Source: Pseudoalteromonas luteoviolacea (GTDB lineage: Bacteria; Pseudomonadota; Gammaproteobacteria; Enterobacterales; Alteromonadaceae). Taken from it: 64,000 nt of DNA. The stretch is from contig NZ_JWIC01000007.1 in the NCBI RefSeq assembly GCF_000814765.1, positions 1,094,500 to 1,158,499 of the forward strand, given 5' to 3'. The position numbers and the translations under genes were made by a program. Below are positions 9,811-19,087 of the stretch, piece by piece. Position 1 is the stretch's first letter, and each line of letters opens with the position of its first letter. A model generated the notes under the pieces. It was given only the letters and a program-made list of their open reading frames with translations, was not told the origin of the DNA and made no database searches.

Positions 9811-9824
9811 TAGACGATTGTCTA
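9811..9824. promoter_or_regulatory. Palindrome TAGAC-N4-GTCTA, candidate operator
   Basis: Perfect 5-bp arms TAGAC/GTCTA around GATT, in the 176-base divergent promoter region between the DUF418 gene and the GG-leader peptide gene. The shape resembles operators of TetR-family repressors. No TetR-type gene lies nearby, so the binding protein is unknown. Confidence 0.35.
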
Positions 9825-9895
9825 GTGCCTGTTTGTACTAATTAGCGACACACTGGTTTTGCCAATCTTGGCTCATCAACGTAAAGGAAATAACA

Positions 9896-10069
9896 ATGAA
9901 ATTAAAAATGAACAAAAAGAGCGTAAAAAACCTTTCTCAGACAATGGCTTCATTAAATCAAGAAAAAACACGCCAAATAGCAGGTGGTATTTCTGCGATG
10001 GGATGTGGGCCAATTTCTGATCCGAACTATTCTTGCCCTGTTTCAATTAATGGCTATAAGTGTAATTAA
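9896..10069 (+). CDS. 57-residue double-glycine leader peptide (bacteriocin/RiPP-like precursor)
   Basis: Short gene preceded by AAAGGA. Its N-terminal half is Lys-rich (MKLKMNKKSVKNLSQ) and ends in EKTRQIAGG, the classic leader ending at which C39-type transporters cleave. The 26-residue core after GG begins ISAMGCG and holds three cysteines and two Pro, ending in YKCN. This layout fits a ribosomally made, exported peptide, either a bacteriocin or a modified natural product. No modifying enzyme, C39 transporter or immunity gene is recognisable within several kb, so the processing genes would be elsewhere. The esterase downstream is convergent. Function is unknown; the leader type is seen directly. 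Confidence 0.7.
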   Translation: MKLKMNKKSVKNLSQTMASLNQEKTRQIAGGISAMGCGPISDPNYSCPVSINGYKCN

Positions 10070-10089
10070 GCGCTTAAATGTCAGTAAAT

Positions 10090-10111
10090 AGGACCTGATG
10101 GAACAGGTCCT
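10090..10111. terminator. Hairpin between the GG-peptide gene and the convergent esterase
   Basis: Stem AGGACCTG/CAGGTCCT (8 bp) with loop ATGGAA. There is no long T tract on either side, so termination strength is uncertain. Confidence 0.55.
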
Positions 10112-10146
10112 CATGGGTTACAAACTCATTATATGAGGGGCAGAAT

Positions 10147-11406
10147 TTACTTTTTTGTCAGTGATTCTATTTTACCTGTCAACCATTCCTTTCTTCTGGT
10201 ATTTTCAGGCTCAGTTAGCGTTAACGCTTTACGATAGAGTGTCAGAGCCTCTTTTTCTTCACCTTGCAGCTCTTTGCTGACGGCGAGTCCAGCGACAGCT
10301 GACGCAGAGCTTGGCGAGTGTGATATCCAATAATTAAATAACGCATCAGCTTCATTATAGCGACCTTGAGCTCGTAAACGCTGAGCAATAGCACGAATAC
10401 AGGCTGCATTATTGTTTAGGTTTAAATTGGGGTAGACATCAAATCCCACTTGTTTGCTAAGCATTTGATAATGGGCGAGGATATCTGTCAGTGTTTGATT
10501 CCCGTTATTTGTGAACTCGATGAATTTAATACCTATATCCCAGTCTTTACGCGGAAATACAAAGCCAATGGCGTTTAATAAGCCGGGCACTATCATGGGG
10601 TAGTGACCATAATCATCTATGTGTTCGACTTTTAACTTAAATGTTTTTGAATAAGGGGCGAGCGCTTCTCGAAGCTGTTTGGCAAGCGTATATCTGACCG
10701 GGTTTCTCTCAGCTTCACGCTTTGCTGACGCGACATAGAGAAAACCGGTTCTGTCGGGGGTCTTTTCGAAGCTTTTAGCGATTGCATCAATCATGGTGGT
10801 ATCAGGTGTATAGCCCAATCCCAGTACATCGGTTGCAGCAAATAGGAAATGCGCGTTGAATAGATTAGGTGCTGCATTTAAGGTATGCAAACCAAATGCC
10901 GCAGTGGGCGATGCACCGATGAAAATACGGAAATCATTGATGCGGTACCGACTTTTTAAAAATGGAAAAAGCTCTTGTTGCAAGTAGTTAATCATGTCCT
11001 GCGAGCGCCCCTGTGAAAAGCCTTCTAAGCGGTCTGACTTTTCCCCCTGCCAACCGCTGTTACTTACATACAATTCAGGTCCCCATGCAAACCTATTATG
11101 AGAGTGAACCGACACGATAATGGCTTGCGGCATGGAAGCGGTGTCGCCGAGGTGGCTTAAAATACCATTTGTTACCTCAGAGACTAGCCAACCATCTAGC
11201 GTAACAACCAATGGGTAGGTACGCTTTTCAGATGTGGTGTGATAGTCCGAGGGTAAATACACATCAAAGTTTGGCGCATCCTTTATATATTTGGAGGAAA
11301 TACTGAGCGTTTTGCCAACGATAAGTGGTGCTACTGTGATTGGGTTTACGCTAGCTTGTGTACAAAAAGTCGCGATGAAAAATAATATGTACCATACAAA
11401 TTGCAT
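10147..11406 (-). CDS. Exported esterase-family alpha/beta hydrolase with C-terminal TPR repeats
   Basis: 419 residues. The signal peptide is MQFVWYILFFIATFCTQAS. A putative-esterase domain (PF00756 type) covers about residues 25-285 and has DVYLPSDY and VVTLDGW motifs. The nucleophile elbow reads FIGASPTAAFG, a GxSx variant of the usual GxSxG, and His in DDYGHYPM is the probable catalytic His. Residues about 335-410 form two TPR-like helical repeats (GRYNEADALFNYW and GEEKEALTLYRKAL). The substrate is not evident. A related, still incomplete esterase begins at 63394. The regulator at 11579 is divergent and may control this gene. Confidence 0.8.
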   Translation of the reverse strand: MQFVWYILFFIATFCTQASVNPITVAPLIVGKTLSISSKYIKDAPNFDVYLPSDYHTTSEKRTYPLVVTLDGWLVSEVTNGILSHLGDTASMPQAIIVSVHSHNRFAWGPELYVSNSGWQGEKSDRLEGFSQGRSQDMINYLQQELFPFLKSRYRINDFRIFIGASPTAAFGLHTLNAAPNLFNAHFLFAATDVLGLGYTPDTTMIDAIAKSFEKTPDRTGFLYVASAKREAERNPVRYTLAKQLREALAPYSKTFKLKVEHIDDYGHYPMIVPGLLNAIGFVFPRKDWDIGIKFIEFTNNGNQTLTDILAHYQMLSKQVGFDVYPNLNLNNNAACIRAIAQRLRAQGRYNEADALFNYWISHSPSSASAVAGLAVSKELQGEEKEALTLYRKALTLTEPENTRRKEWLTGKIESLTKK

Positions 11407-11530
11407 GTTACGCTCCTGAATTATTATTGTGATATGTGAGGCTACAGTGTGACAAACTGAGCAAGGAAAACATGAAATCGACCTGAAATTTTCTTGATAT
11501 CTTCATGAAATTATTACTTATTTGTGTTGT

Positions 11531-11546
11531 ACATATGGGTATATGT
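11531..11546. promoter_or_regulatory. ACATAT-N4-ATATGT inverted repeat, candidate regulator site
   Basis: Perfect 6-bp arms around GGGT in the 172-base divergent region between the esterase and the winged-helix regulator. Two CATGAAAT direct repeats lie just upstream. It is a plausible site for the adjacent regulator, by position only. Confidence 0.3.
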
Positions 11547-11578
11547 GAGCACTGATAAGAAAAGCTAGGCTAAAATAC

Positions 11579-13639
11579 GTGCGACAAAAAATAATAATAA
11601 ACGAGCGAGTTATTGATACCGCGAGAAATCAAATCACCCATAAAAACCAACCGCAGATCTTGCCGCCTAAAGTGATTGCGGTTTTATATTGCTTGGCCAA
11701 AAGACAGGGGCAAGTGGTCAGTCATGATGAGATGATTAACGAGGTTTGGAAAAGCGTCGTTGTGTCACCTAATTCACTACAGCGTGCTATTGCTGAACTG
11801 CGAAAGGCACTTGGCGATGACGGTAAAGCGCAGGCCATCATTAAAACGCACTCAAAGCAAGGCTATAGCTTAGAAGCCGCCGTTTTATGGAGCGAACAAC
11901 AAACCAAGCCAGTAATAAAGGCGCATACACATGCAAAGAAAGCCACAAAGCCTGTACTTTTTTTGGTAATTGTATTGTTTATTATCAGCTTGATGGGTGT
12001 GTTTTATTTTGCAAAGCCGCAGAGTGAGACGCTCGAGTTTACTCAACTGACTTCTTTGACTGCCAGTGATGTACAAGAAGGCGCGGGGATATTTTCACCT
12101 GATGGTAAATACTTGGTATTTTACCGTCACCTGGCGCATTGCGAGAGTGAGCTGTGGGCTAAAAATCTTGCAAGTGAGCAATCAATGAAGCTGACATTGA
12201 GCGGTGCTAAATTCACGGGGTTCACGTTTTCACCAGATGGAGAAAAGCTGGGCTTTTTGCAAAACCGAGCATGTGAGCACCAGCCCATTGAATACGATCA
12301 TACTGTAAAAAACTGCTGGGATTTGGTGGCAATCAATTTTGCTGAAGCTTTGAAAAGTCCGCAAACACCTCATGTACTAAAAGCATGTAAGTCGACCAAA
12401 ATGTATCACCCTCAGTGGTTAACTGCAGATTCATTTGCCACACTTGATTTGCAAAACAATCAGTTACGTGTTGCGTTGCACAATATAAATAACCATCCAG
12501 TCGCCACGCTCTTTGAAGATAAAAACTTACATTTGTATGTATTAAGGTATTCATCCACTCATCAATTATTGGCCGTGATAGGGTTTAACAAAGAAGGTGG
12601 GCAAGTATTGAGTTTGCTAAAACCCTCTGGTGAGCTTGTTGCGCAAAATATCATTGATTTTCCCGCGTCATTTGATGGCAGTTCACGTATTTATCCTAAT
12701 TTTGACCCTGACTCTCAAAGGCTGCTTTATGGTAGTGGTAAATCCTTGTTTGAACTGGACTTTGATGGCAGTGTAAAGCCTATCACCTTACCCCTTTATC
12801 AGGATATTTACAGCATTAATTTCCACCCACACACCAATGCGATTGTGGGCACTTACGGTACTTACGATTCGGACTTAATTACTATGCCTTATGTTGATGG
12901 CCAAGTGCTGGGTGAGTCAAAACCCAGTGTTCGCTCTACAAGGCGAGAAGCACAAGGGAAATGGAGTCAAAACACGGCACACCTCTCATTTATCTCTGAG
13001 CGTTCAGGAAGAAAGCAAGTTTGGTTGTCAAGTGGAGGAGAGCCAAGGCGATTGACACAATTTAATGGTGCGGAATATCCATTGTCTGTGGAGTGGCACG
13101 CTGATGAAAATAAGTTATATGTTGCGACTAACCAAGGGCTGTATCTCTATGACTTAACTGGAAATTATAAAAGCTTGTTATCTGAGCAAAGGTTCGTAGG
13201 GGTATATCAGTCGAACCTGCCTACTCATACTTTGTTCGCTTATGAGGAAGAGGCAATAGTACACCTATCAACTCGAAATGAAGAGGGGGAAATAGAGAAC
13301 TTGCTTAAAGTGGCAATACAAGATGCAGTGCTATTGAAGCCTCATGAGCTGGTTTATCAAGATTCAAATGGTCAATTTTGGCATTTAAATCAGGGCCAGG
13401 TGGTGGCTTTGGCGCTATTAAATCAGCATACGCATAAGGCCGGCTTTGTTGAGCGAGATGGTCGTTTATTTGGGCTGACAAAAAGCAATATGTTGTGGCG
13501 TTATAATTTAAAAGAACATACTTACCAAGTGCTTAAGCAAGTCGATAACGGTATTACGTCGATTTCAGATATCAATGACACTCAGTTGTTGTTTGTAAAG
13601 CGCATCTCTCAGAAAAAAGAAATTGTATTGATTGAATAG
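11579..13639 (+). CDS. Membrane-anchored winged-helix (CadC/ToxR-type) regulator with periplasmic beta-propeller
   Basis: 686 residues. Residues about 1-100 form an OmpR-type winged-helix DNA-binding domain (LAKRQGQVVSHDEMINEVW, then AIAELRKALGDD and IKTHSKQGYSL). One transmembrane helix follows (about 122-144, VLFLVIVLFIISLMGVFYF). The rest is a large periplasmic region with TolB/WD40-like (PD40) repeats, such as GIFSPDGKYLVFYRH and FTFSPDGEKLGFL. This is the CadC layout: a sensor outside and a DNA-binding domain inside. The GTG start is the first in-frame start ahead of the DNA-binding domain. It is divergent from the esterase at 10147-11406, its likely target. Confidence 0.87.
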   Translation: MRQKIIINERVIDTARNQITHKNQPQILPPKVIAVLYCLAKRQGQVVSHDEMINEVWKSVVVSPNSLQRAIAELRKALGDDGKAQAIIKTHSKQGYSLEAAVLWSEQQTKPVIKAHTHAKKATKPVLFLVIVLFIISLMGVFYFAKPQSETLEFTQLTSLTASDVQEGAGIFSPDGKYLVFYRHLAHCESELWAKNLASEQSMKLTLSGAKFTGFTFSPDGEKLGFLQNRACEHQPIEYDHTVKNCWDLVAINFAEALKSPQTPHVLKACKSTKMYHPQWLTADSFATLDLQNNQLRVALHNINNHPVATLFEDKNLHLYVLRYSSTHQLLAVIGFNKEGGQVLSLLKPSGELVAQNIIDFPASFDGSSRIYPNFDPDSQRLLYGSGKSLFELDFDGSVKPITLPLYQDIYSINFHPHTNAIVGTYGTYDSDLITMPYVDGQVLGESKPSVRSTRREAQGKWSQNTAHLSFISERSGRKQVWLSSGGEPRRLTQFNGAEYPLSVEWHADENKLYVATNQGLYLYDLTGNYKSLLSEQRFVGVYQSNLPTHTLFAYEEEAIVHLSTRNEEGEIENLLKVAIQDAVLLKPHELVYQDSNGQFWHLNQGQVVALALLNQHTHKAGFVERDGRLFGLTKSNMLWRYNLKEHTYQVLKQVDNGITSISDINDTQLLFVKRISQKKEIVLIE

Positions 13640-13649
13640 TATGATTTAT

Positions 13650-13700
13650 ATTGATTTATCACAAGTGAGCCTTTTTAAGGTGAACTTGTGATAAATCAAT
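13650..13700. terminator. 17-bp inverted repeat between convergent genes
   Basis: The 17-base arms at 13650-13666 and 13684-13700, built around TTTATCACAAGT, are perfectly complementary. A nested CCTT/AAGG hairpin sits in the 17-base loop. Its position between two convergent stop codons suggests a bidirectional terminator, although the stem is unusually long and AT-rich. Confidence 0.55.
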
Positions 13701-13705
13701 TGAGC

Positions 13706-14662
13706 TTATTTCGGCAGATACATCTTATCTAGACCCGGGATATTATGCTCCCAACGAGGCACTGCCTCGCCAATATAATGCCGTGCTGCATCTAAAAATA
13801 ACCGTGTTCTAACCGGTAAATCGCGGTGCGGATAAACGGCATACATGGCGCTATAGTCAGGTAAGTTGACATGTGTCAGCATTGGCACTAACTGCGCGTG
13901 ATCGATATGATCGGCAAAGAAAAAGGCAGGCGCGGTACAAAACGCAGTATGCGAGAGCACCTTTTCAAGCAATGCTTCACCATCGTTAGATTTGAACACG
14001 GGTGTAATAGGCTGCTCTTGAGGTTTGCCTTTTTCATCGATGTAGCTGATGGACTCAAAACGGATGTGGTTACTTGAGTATGCAGCAGCAGGTAGCTCAG
14101 CCAGATCAGACATTTCTTTTGGCTCACCATAGGTCTCGATAAACTGTGGCGTGGCTAAAATCAACATACGGTTACGCGCCACTTTACGTGCGATCAATGA
14201 GGAGTCTCTCGGTTCACCAACGCGAAACGCCAGATCAAAGCCTTCGGATACCATATCGATGACGCGGTCATCTAATCTTAACTCTATGGTGACTTGCGGA
14301 AAACGTTTTTGGAAATCATTGATCACCGGCAGCAGGTAGTACTTACCGATGTAACTTGATGAGGTGATACGCAATAAACCACGGGCCTCTTGGTGATAGT
14401 TCTCAGCCATTTGCACAGTGTCTTGCAGCAGTACTCTCAGCTCAGCAGCTTTTTTAACCATTTCAGCGCCAGCGGCAGTTAATGAAAATGAACGGGTAGT
14501 CCGGTTGAGTAGACGTACACCAAGCTCCTCTTCTAATTTACTGATTTGTTTAGATATAACTGAGCGATCTATGTTTCTGACTTCGGCTGCTTTTGAAAAA
14601 GAGCCTTGCTCAACGACCTCTAATAACATGATCAATCGACTGGTTGTATCCATATTTGGCAT
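13706..14662 (-). CDS. LysR-family transcriptional regulator
   Basis: About 318 residues: an N-terminal helix-turn-helix (GSFSKAAEVRNIDRSVISKQISKLEEELGV region, residues about 20-50), then NRTTRSFSLTAAG and a substrate-binding domain (about 90-300) of the type found in AaeR/DsdC-like LysR proteins. The start was placed at the ATG at 14662; an ATG at 14653 is also possible and no clear Shine-Dalgarno decides. Divergent from the RND operon by 115 bases, so it probably regulates the pump and itself. Confidence 0.88.
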   Translation of the reverse strand: MPNMDTTSRLIMLLEVVEQGSFSKAAEVRNIDRSVISKQISKLEEELGVRLLNRTTRSFSLTAAGAEMVKKAAELRVLLQDTVQMAENYHQEARGLLRITSSSYIGKYYLLPVINDFQKRFPQVTIELRLDDRVIDMVSEGFDLAFRVGEPRDSSLIARKVARNRMLILATPQFIETYGEPKEMSDLAELPAAAYSSNHIRFESISYIDEKGKPQEQPITPVFKSNDGEALLEKVLSHTAFCTAPAFFFADHIDHAQLVPMLTHVNLPDYSAMYAVYPHRDLPVRTRLFLDAARHYIGEAVPRWEHNIPGLDKMYLPK

Positions 14663-14681
14663 CACTATAAATGTTCATTGG

Positions 14682-14694
14682 TGCCATTCTGGCA
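14682..14694. promoter_or_regulatory. TGCCA-N3-TGGCA palindrome, candidate LysR site
   Basis: Perfect 5-bp arms in the divergent region between the LysR gene and the RND adaptor gene, about 20 bases upstream of the LysR start. Inferred as an operator from position and symmetry only. Confidence 0.35.
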
Positions 14695-14777
14695 TTAATG
14701 TTTTTAAAAAACCACTGTTTTTCGTCATTAATAACAGGCGTACGATGTCCGCATATTAATTTTCTGCGGAGCAACAA

Positions 14778-15947
14778 ATGAAAAAGTTAGGTTTTACACT
14801 CAGTGCTGTGGCCCTTGCCCTTGTTTTAAGTGGATGTGGTCAATCCAATGCACAGCAAGGACAACAGCCGCCTCCTTTAACTATTGACGTAGCAAGCGTT
14901 GAGCTTGAACAAGTTCAATCTTGGCACACATTTACCACGCGTTTAGAAGCGCCTGAACGCGTTTTACTTAAACCGCGTGTATCCGGTCAAATAGAACGTA
15001 TGGCATTCACCGAGGGTGAACGCGTCAACAAAGGTCAGTTATTATTTAGCCTTGACCCAAGACCTTTCCAAGCTCAGATTGATACTTTAAACGCTCAGTT
15101 AAAAAGTGCTGAGGCAAGCTTAGAGCAAGCGCGAGGTGAAGCCGCGCGTGCAAATCGTTTGGTTGCACAAAATGCTATTTCAACAGAAGAAGCAGAACAG
15201 CGTAGTGCAACCCTTCGCAGTGCGATTGCAAACAAAAATGCCATTGAGGCACGTCTGCAAAACGCGCAGTTAGATTTAGAGTTCAGCCAAGTATCCGCGC
15301 CTATCAGCGGCACTATTTCTCGTGCAGTCGTCACTACAGGTAACTATGTTAAAGCGGGTGAAACTGAGCTGACGACGATTGTTTCTGACGATGAAATTTA
15401 CGCCTATTTTGATGTGGATGAGCGCACATGGAGCCGCCAATTTGCTGGTGTATCTGTACAAGATCAGATCACAGTACAGCTTCAGCGCTTGGGCGAGACC
15501 AAGCAAGTAGCAGGTAAACTTGATTTTATCGATAACGAAATTAATCCCAACACTGGCACATTGCGAGTGCGTGCAGTATTTGATGCACAGCAGCATCACT
15601 TAAAGCCGGGCGCATTTGCTCGCGTTTCAATCGGTGCGCAAAATGCACAGCAAATGGCCATTGTGCCTGAGCGTGCAATTGGTACAGATCTTAAAAACCG
15701 TTTTGTCCTGACCATCGATGAAAACAATGTCTTGCAGTACAGATTGGTTGAGCTTGGCGAGCGCTACGGTGCGTTTCGTGCCATTAAATCGGGCTTAGAA
15801 GAGGGCGATCGCATTGCTGTTAATGGTCCTGCGCGTGTCGGTCCAGGTATGCCAATTACCCCGAATTCTGTCAGTTTAGCCTTTGAAAATACTCAGTTTG
15901 TTTTAAAGCAGTCTGACTCTTCTTTATTACTCAGTGCGGCAAACTAA
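14778..15947 (+). CDS. RND efflux periplasmic adaptor (membrane fusion protein) lipoprotein
   Basis: 389 residues of the AcrA/MexE family. The lipobox LVLSGC puts the lipid-modified Cys at residue 20. A barrel-sandwich (lipoyl-like) half motif (LKPRVSGQIERMAFTEGERV), a long alpha-hairpin with coiled-coil character (about 100-170), the second lipoyl half (VSAPISGTISRAVVTTGNYV) and beta-barrel domains follow in the usual order. It links the inner-membrane pump to the outer-membrane factor encoded downstream. It is the first gene of a tight three-gene operon, with 9 bases to the next start. Confidence 0.95.
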   Translation: MKKLGFTLSAVALALVLSGCGQSNAQQGQQPPPLTIDVASVELEQVQSWHTFTTRLEAPERVLLKPRVSGQIERMAFTEGERVNKGQLLFSLDPRPFQAQIDTLNAQLKSAEASLEQARGEAARANRLVAQNAISTEEAEQRSATLRSAIANKNAIEARLQNAQLDLEFSQVSAPISGTISRAVVTTGNYVKAGETELTTIVSDDEIYAYFDVDERTWSRQFAGVSVQDQITVQLQRLGETKQVAGKLDFIDNEINPNTGTLRVRAVFDAQQHHLKPGAFARVSIGAQNAQQMAIVPERAIGTDLKNRFVLTIDENNVLQYRLVELGERYGAFRAIKSGLEEGDRIAVNGPARVGPGMPITPNSVSLAFENTQFVLKQSDSSLLLSAAN

Positions 15948-15956
15948 GAGAGCGTT

Positions 15957-18900
15957 ATGAAATTTTCCCACTTTTTTATCAATAGGCCCATTTTTGCGGC
16001 CATGCTGTCGATGATTTTTATCATCACAGGTGCTATCTCATTGTTTCAACTGCCGGTCAGTGAATACCCAGAAGTTGTGCCGCCTACGGTTGTTGTTAAC
16101 GCGACATACCCGGGTGCTAACCCAAAAGTCATTGCAGAGACTGTGGCAACGCCACTTGAGCAAGAGCTCAATGGTCTTGAGAATATGTTGTATCACGGCT
16201 CGCAAGCCACCAGTGATGGGCGTTTAACGTTGACTGTCACATTTGCGCTAGGTACTGACCTTGATCAAGCGCAGGTACAGGTGCAAAACCGTGTGAACAA
16301 TGCATTACCGCGTTTGCCGCAAGAGGTACAGCGCTTAGGTGTTACAGCTCAAAAGTCATCACCCAACCTTGCATTGGTTGTGCACTTGGTATCACCCAAT
16401 GGTGAGCAAGACACTGCTTACATGGCAAACTACGCTGACTTATACATCAAAGATGAGCTTAAACGCTTACCGGGTGTGGGTGATTTGCAGCTATTTGGTG
16501 GTGCAAAGTATTCAATGCGTGTTTGGCTAGACCCAGACGCTTTGGCTGCACGTAACTTAACGGCGTCAGATGTGGTCAATGCACTGCGTACGCAAAACCA
16601 ACAAGTTGCAGCAGGTTCATTGGGTGCACAGCCAACACCTGAAGAAAACCAATTCCAAATTTTGTTAAATGTAAAAGGCCGTTTAGAGAGCATTGAAGAG
16701 TTTGAAAGTGTGATCATTAAAGTAGGCGACAATGGCGCACTGACTCGCTTAAAAGACATTGCTCGAGTTGAACTTGGACAAGAAAACTATGCACTGCGTG
16801 CAATGTTAGATAACCAGCCAGCCCTTGCAATGCCGATTTTCCAGCGTCCGGGCACTAACGCCATTGAACTGTCTGATGATGTGCGTGAAACCATGGCACG
16901 TCTTGAGAAAACATTCCCAGCGGGGATGACTTATGAAATCGCTTACGACCCAACTGTTTTTGTCCGCGGTTCAATTGACGCAGTTATCATGACCTTGATG
17001 GAAGCAATTCTATTGGTAGTTGTAGTGGTTGTGGTGTTCTTGCAAACATGGCGCGCCTCTATTATTCCATTGATTGCGGTGCCGGTATCGCTGATTGGTA
17101 CGTTTGCTGTGATGCAAATGTTAGGTGTCTCAATAAATACCTTATCTTTATTTGGTCTAGTACTCGCAATCGGTATTGTTGTGGATGATGCCATCGTGGT
17201 TGTGGAAAACGTAGAGCGTAATATTGCAGATGGCCACAGTCCATACGAAGCCACTAAAATTGCCATGACGGAAGTGACTGGCCCAATTGTCGCGATTGCA
17301 TTTGTACTGTGTGCGGTATTCATTCCAACGGCATTTATTACGGGCTTATCGGGTCAATTCTACAAGCAATTTGCGCTTACAATCACGATTTCGACGCTGA
17401 TCTCAGCATTTAACTCACTGACGCTGTCACCTGCGCTATCCGCTATTTTGTTAAAATCGCACGATGCACCAAAAGACAGGTTAACACGCCTGCTTGATAA
17501 GCTATTTGGCGCATGGTTATTTGAGCCATTCAATCGCTTATTTGATAAAGGTGCAAAAGGCTACGAAGCGATCGTTAAAAAGCTAATCCGTATGAGTGTA
17601 GTTGTCGGTGTGGTTTATCTTACACTTGTTGGCTCAACCATTGGTTTGTTCCAGTCTGTACCGGGCGGCTTTATTCCGCAGCAGGACAAGCAATACCTGG
17701 TCGCCGTTGCGCAATTACCAGATGCAGCAAGCTTAGACCGCACTGAAGAAGTCATTAAACAGATGCAAGAAATTGCTCTACAAGTGCCGGGTGTTGCACA
17801 CACGGTTGCATTCCCAGGTTTATCTGTAAACGGGTTTACCAATAGCACTAACAGCGGCATTGTGTTTACGCCACTGGATGACTTTGCAGACAGAAATGAC
17901 CCAAGCTTGTCAGCGCAGGCAATTGCGATGCAGCTGAATATGCGCTTTGCAGCCATTGATGAGGCATTTGTTGCGGTATTCCCACCGCCGCCAATTTTAG
18001 GCTTGGGCACAACGGGTGGTTTTAAACTGCAAATTCAAGACAGAGGCAACCAAGGGTTTGAAGCATTGTTTGCAGCGCTACAATCGACCATAGGTGCGGC
18101 GCAGCAAGATCCAGCGCTGACCGGCCTTTACTCCAGCTTTAGAGTACAAGTGCCGCAAATGGACATTAATATCGACCGCGAGCAGGCACTTATTCAAGGT
18201 ATTCCATTGCAGGAAGTATTTGATGCTTTACAAGTATATTTAGGCTCTGTTTATGTCAATGACTTCAACTTATTTGGCCGTACTTACCAAGTGAAAGCGC
18301 AAGCAGATGCTGAGTTTAGAGCGAAAAAAGAACAAATTAATAACCTCAAAGTGCGTAATGCCGCGGGCAACATGGTGCCATTAGGTTCAGTTGTTACCGT
18401 TGAGGCAACCACAGGCCCTGATCGTGTGATGCACTATAACGGTTATGTGACAGCAGAGCTAAACGGCAGCCCAGCGCCGGGTTACAGCTCAGATCAAGCA
18501 CAGCAAGCCATTGAAAAAGTATTGGCAAACACTCTGCCGGAAGGCATGGCGTACGAGTGGACTGAAGTCACGTACCAGCAGATTTTGGCAGGTAATACCA
18601 TGGTGTATGTATTCCCATTGGTTGTGGTTTTAGTCTTCATGGTACTTGCGGCGCAGTACGAGAGTTTGCGTTTACCACTGGCGATTATTTTAATCGTACC
18701 TATGACGATATTCTCGGCACTTGCTGGTGTGTATATGCTAGGTGGTGACAACAATATCTTTACGCAAATTGCCTTGATTGTATTAGTGGCACTGGCATCG
18801 AAAAACGCCATCTTGATGGTAGAGTTTGCCAGAGACAAGCACGTACAAGGCGCGACACATTTAGAGGCCATAATTGAAGCATGCCGACTAAGATTACGCC

Positions 18901-19085
18901 CAATTTTGATGACCTCAATCGCGTTTACCGCAGGTGTTATCCCGCTGGTATTGGCATCAGGCGCGGGTGCAGAAATGCGTCAAGCCATGGGTAACGCAGT
19001 ATTTTTCGGCATGATAGGGGTAACCGTGTTTGGCTTACTATTTACACCTGTATTTTATCGTCTAGTAACGCCAAAGGAGCAGTAA
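15957..19085 (+). CDS. RND efflux pump, AcrB/MexF-type permease (HAE1)
   Basis: 1042 residues, the normal length for HAE1 transporters, with 12 transmembrane helices in two repeats. Family motifs include FINRPIFAAMLSMIFIITG at the N-terminus and the TM4 segment GIVVDDAIVVVENVERN with the paired Asp residues of the proton relay; VALASKNAILMVEFARD is the matching TM10 segment. Two large periplasmic loops sit between TM1-2 and TM7-8. It exports drugs, dyes or other amphiphiles using the proton gradient. The sequence is closer in style to MexF than to AcrB, but the substrate cannot be read from it. Three bases separate it from the next gene. Confidence 0.96.
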   Translation: MKFSHFFINRPIFAAMLSMIFIITGAISLFQLPVSEYPEVVPPTVVVNATYPGANPKVIAETVATPLEQELNGLENMLYHGSQATSDGRLTLTVTFALGTDLDQAQVQVQNRVNNALPRLPQEVQRLGVTAQKSSPNLALVVHLVSPNGEQDTAYMANYADLYIKDELKRLPGVGDLQLFGGAKYSMRVWLDPDALAARNLTASDVVNALRTQNQQVAAGSLGAQPTPEENQFQILLNVKGRLESIEEFESVIIKVGDNGALTRLKDIARVELGQENYALRAMLDNQPALAMPIFQRPGTNAIELSDDVRETMARLEKTFPAGMTYEIAYDPTVFVRGSIDAVIMTLMEAILLVVVVVVVFLQTWRASIIPLIAVPVSLIGTFAVMQMLGVSINTLSLFGLVLAIGIVVDDAIVVVENVERNIADGHSPYEATKIAMTEVTGPIVAIAFVLCAVFIPTAFITGLSGQFYKQFALTITISTLISAFNSLTLSPALSAILLKSHDAPKDRLTRLLDKLFGAWLFEPFNRLFDKGAKGYEAIVKKLIRMSVVVGVVYLTLVGSTIGLFQSVPGGFIPQQDKQYLVAVAQLPDAASLDRTEEVIKQMQEIALQVPGVAHTVAFPGLSVNGFTNSTNSGIVFTPLDDFADRNDPSLSAQAIAMQLNMRFAAIDEAFVAVFPPPPILGLGTTGGFKLQIQDRGNQGFEALFAALQSTIGAAQQDPALTGLYSSFRVQVPQMDINIDREQALIQGIPLQEVFDALQVYLGSVYVNDFNLFGRTYQVKAQADAEFRAKKEQINNLKVRNAAGNMVPLGSVVTVEATTGPDRVMHYNGYVTAELNGSPAPGYSSDQAQQAIEKVLANTLPEGMAYEWTEVTYQQILAGNTMVYVFPLVVVLVFMVLAAQYESLRLPLAIILIVPMTIFSALAGVYMLGGDNNIFTQIALIVLVALASKNAILMVEFARDKHVQGATHLEAIIEACRLRLRPILMTSIAFTAGVIPLVLASGAGAEMRQAMGNAVFFGMIGVTVFGLLFTPVFYRLVTPKEQ

Positions 19086-19087
19086 AC

